The notes beneath the pieces are model-generated. The model did no database searches, had not been told where the DNA came from, and saw only the letters and a list, made by a program, of their open reading frames with translations. 7,238 nucleotides of DNA, taken from assembly GCA_030607835.1 (NCBI GenBank), contig JAUWJE010000093.1, forward strand, positions 1-7,238, given 5' to 3'. The stretch is from Candidatus Fermentibacterota bacterium (GTDB lineage: Bacteria > Fermentibacterota > Fermentibacteria > Fermentibacterales > JCC-6). Each line of letters begins with the position of its first letter. Positions within the stretch are counted from its first letter, which is position 1. Shown here in pieces: positions 6,028-7,238 of this stretch. A program made the translations under genes and the position numbers.

Positions 6028-7237
6028 GTGTTCTTCTTTTTGCAGCACTGATGAAAGCATCGAATAAAGGGTTGGGTTCAAGAGGAGTGGACGCGAATTC
6101 AGGATGAAACTGGCATGCCACAAACCATGGATGATCAGATCTCTCGATTATCTCAACAAGGATTCCATCAGGAGAAATACCTGAGTAGACAAGACCGCTT
6201 TCTTCTAGCATCTCTCTATACTCATTGTTGAATTCGAAGCGATGTCTGTGTCTTTCAGAGATGTTCTTCTGTCCATAAGCCTTGAATGCTCTTGACCCTT
6301 TCAGAAGTTTGCACGGAAAGAGACCTAGACGCATTGTCCCACCTTTTTGTGTAACGGCTTTCTGTTCCTCCATGAGATGAATCACTGGATTAAAACAGTC
6401 AGGTGAGAATTCAGAGCTGTTTGCCTCCGGCATTCCCGCAAGATTGCGGGCGGTCTCTATAACGGCACACTGCATTCCAAGACAGATCCCGAGGAAAGGA
6501 ACATCGTTTTCTCTTGCGAATTCAACGGCTTCCAGTTTCCCTTCAATCCCCCTGTATCCAAACCCGCCGGGAACAAGTAAACCATCAAGATCCTTGAGGA
6601 ATTCTGTATTTCCACCTTCAAGATCCTCTGCTTCAATACCTGAAATATCAAGTGGAACGTCGTTGGAAATTCCACCATGCCTCAAGGCTTCAAATATGCT
6701 CTTGTACGCATCCTGCAATCCCATGTACTTGCCGACGACGCCGATTCTGACAGTTTTCCCTGAAGGGTGTATAGCCCTGTGAAGCATCATTTTCCAACGT
6801 TCAAGGTCAAGTTCATTCCTGGGAAGCTCCAGTCTGTCAAGTATCAGCTCATCGAGTTTCTGGGCGGCAAGTTCAACAGGTACTTCATAGATAGAATTCT
6901 CGCCCTCCTTCTCCTCGATAACTGCCCTCCGTGGTACGTTGCAGAACATTGACAGCTTCTTGAAGTGCTCCTCAGCCAGCGATCTTTCCGTTCTACAGAT
7001 GAGAATATCCGGAATGATGCCAATATTCCTGAGGATACTGGCCGATTGCTGAGATGGTTTCGTTTTCAGTTCTCCGGAAGCGGACAGGTAAGGGATGAGC
7101 GTAAGATGAATGTACAGCACATTTTCTGAGCCGAGGTCCTGACTCAGCTCCCTCAGAGCTTCAAGAAAGGGAAGTCCCTCTATATCTCCGGCAGTTCCAC
7201 CTACTTCTGTTATGGCAATATCTATTCCATTCTCTGC
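6020..7237 (-). CDS. pyrG: CTP synthase, C-terminal ~405 residues (5' end beyond window)
   Basis: Makes CTP from UTP, ATP and glutamine in the cytoplasm. The frame stays open to the right edge: upstream of the in-window GTG at 7120 it reads ITEVGGTAGDIEGLPFLEAL, a highly conserved part of the synthetase domain, so 7120 is internal and roughly 130 N-terminal residues are missing. Next come ENVLYIHLTLIPYL and GELKTKPSQQS. The class I glutamine amidotransferase domain follows, with LVPGGFGYRGIEG, the nucleophile Cys in FLGICLGMQC (codon 6484-6482), GGTMRLG, SERHRHRFEFNN and the His/Glu pair in CQFHPEFASTP (codons about 6106-6104 and 6100-6098). The C-terminus (AAKRRTRV) is of normal length. The TGA lies 8 nt inside the favoured purF start, so the two genes are coupled. 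It is the most upstream gene of the operon that can be seen; the promoter is outside the window. Confidence 0.97.
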   Translation of the reverse strand, partial: AENGIDIAITEVGGTAGDIEGLPFLEALRELSQDLGSENVLYIHLTLIPYLSASGELKTKPSQQSASILRNIGIIPDILICRTERSLAEEHFKKLSMFCNVPRRAVIEEKEGENSIYEVPVELAAQKLDELILDRLELPRNELDLERWKMMLHRAIHPSGKTVRIGVVGKYMGLQDAYKSIFEALRHGGISNDVPLDISGIEAEDLEGGNTEFLKDLDGLLVPGGFGYRGIEGKLEAVEFARENDVPFLGICLGMQCAVIETARNLAGMPEANSSEFSPDCFNPVIHLMEEQKAVTQKGGTMRLGLFPCKLLKGSRAFKAYGQKNISERHRHRFEFNNEYREMLEESGLVYSGISPDGILVEIIERSDHPWFVACQFHPEFASTPLEPNPLFDAFISAAKRRTRV

Positions 7238-7238
7238 C

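Noticed and set aside
6444..6782. Plus-strand ORF of 112 codons inside pyrG
   Set aside because: It is antisense to the conserved amidotransferase domain of CTP synthase; the Ser/Pro-rich translation is typical of a shadow frame.

Overview
The window reads as an ordinary chromosomal segment of a bacterium with moderate base composition. It has a tightly packed housekeeping operon on the minus strand and one convergent gene of unknown function on the plus strand. There are no tRNA or rRNA genes, CRISPR arrays, phage genes or intact transposons. The lineage cannot be fixed from the sequence. A PurF with a short propeptide and four iron-sulfur cysteines, a two-gene half-size permease and a DUF3160 protein together suggest an anaerobic or microaerophilic bacterium, possibly from a little-cultivated phylum. 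This is a weak inference.

Layout, left to right. Bases 2-1804 (+) hold the C-terminal ~600 residues of a DUF3160-family protein; its 5' end is cut by the window edge. Bases 1805-1907 are a short convergent intergenic gap with a bulged hairpin. Bases 1908-2929 (-) carry two half-size COG0701/ArsP_1-like membrane permease genes that overlap by 4 nt. Bases 2930-3027 are a spacer with small inverted repeats and a motif (TGGGGTCAGGTCAT on the minus strand) that resembles sequence seen near REP-associated Y1 transposases. Bases 3028-4569 (-) are guaA (GMP synthase), 4579-6027 (-) are purF (amidophosphoribosyltransferase), and 6020-7237 (-) are the C-terminal ~405 residues of pyrG (CTP synthase), which runs off the right edge.

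Transcription on the minus strand runs pyrG > purF > guaA, then possibly on to the permease pair. The three biosynthetic genes are nearly contiguous: pyrG/purF overlap by 8 nt at the favoured GTG start, and the guaA Shine-Dalgarno lies across the purF stop codon. All three products take amide nitrogen from glutamine: PurF at the first step of purine synthesis, GuaA at XMP to GMP, and PyrG at UTP to CTP. The operon therefore groups glutamine-consuming nucleotide enzymes from two pathways. No clearly new system is evident. The most unusual points are this three-amidotransferase operon, the split permease, the spacer motif after guaA and the uncharacterised DUF3160 protein.
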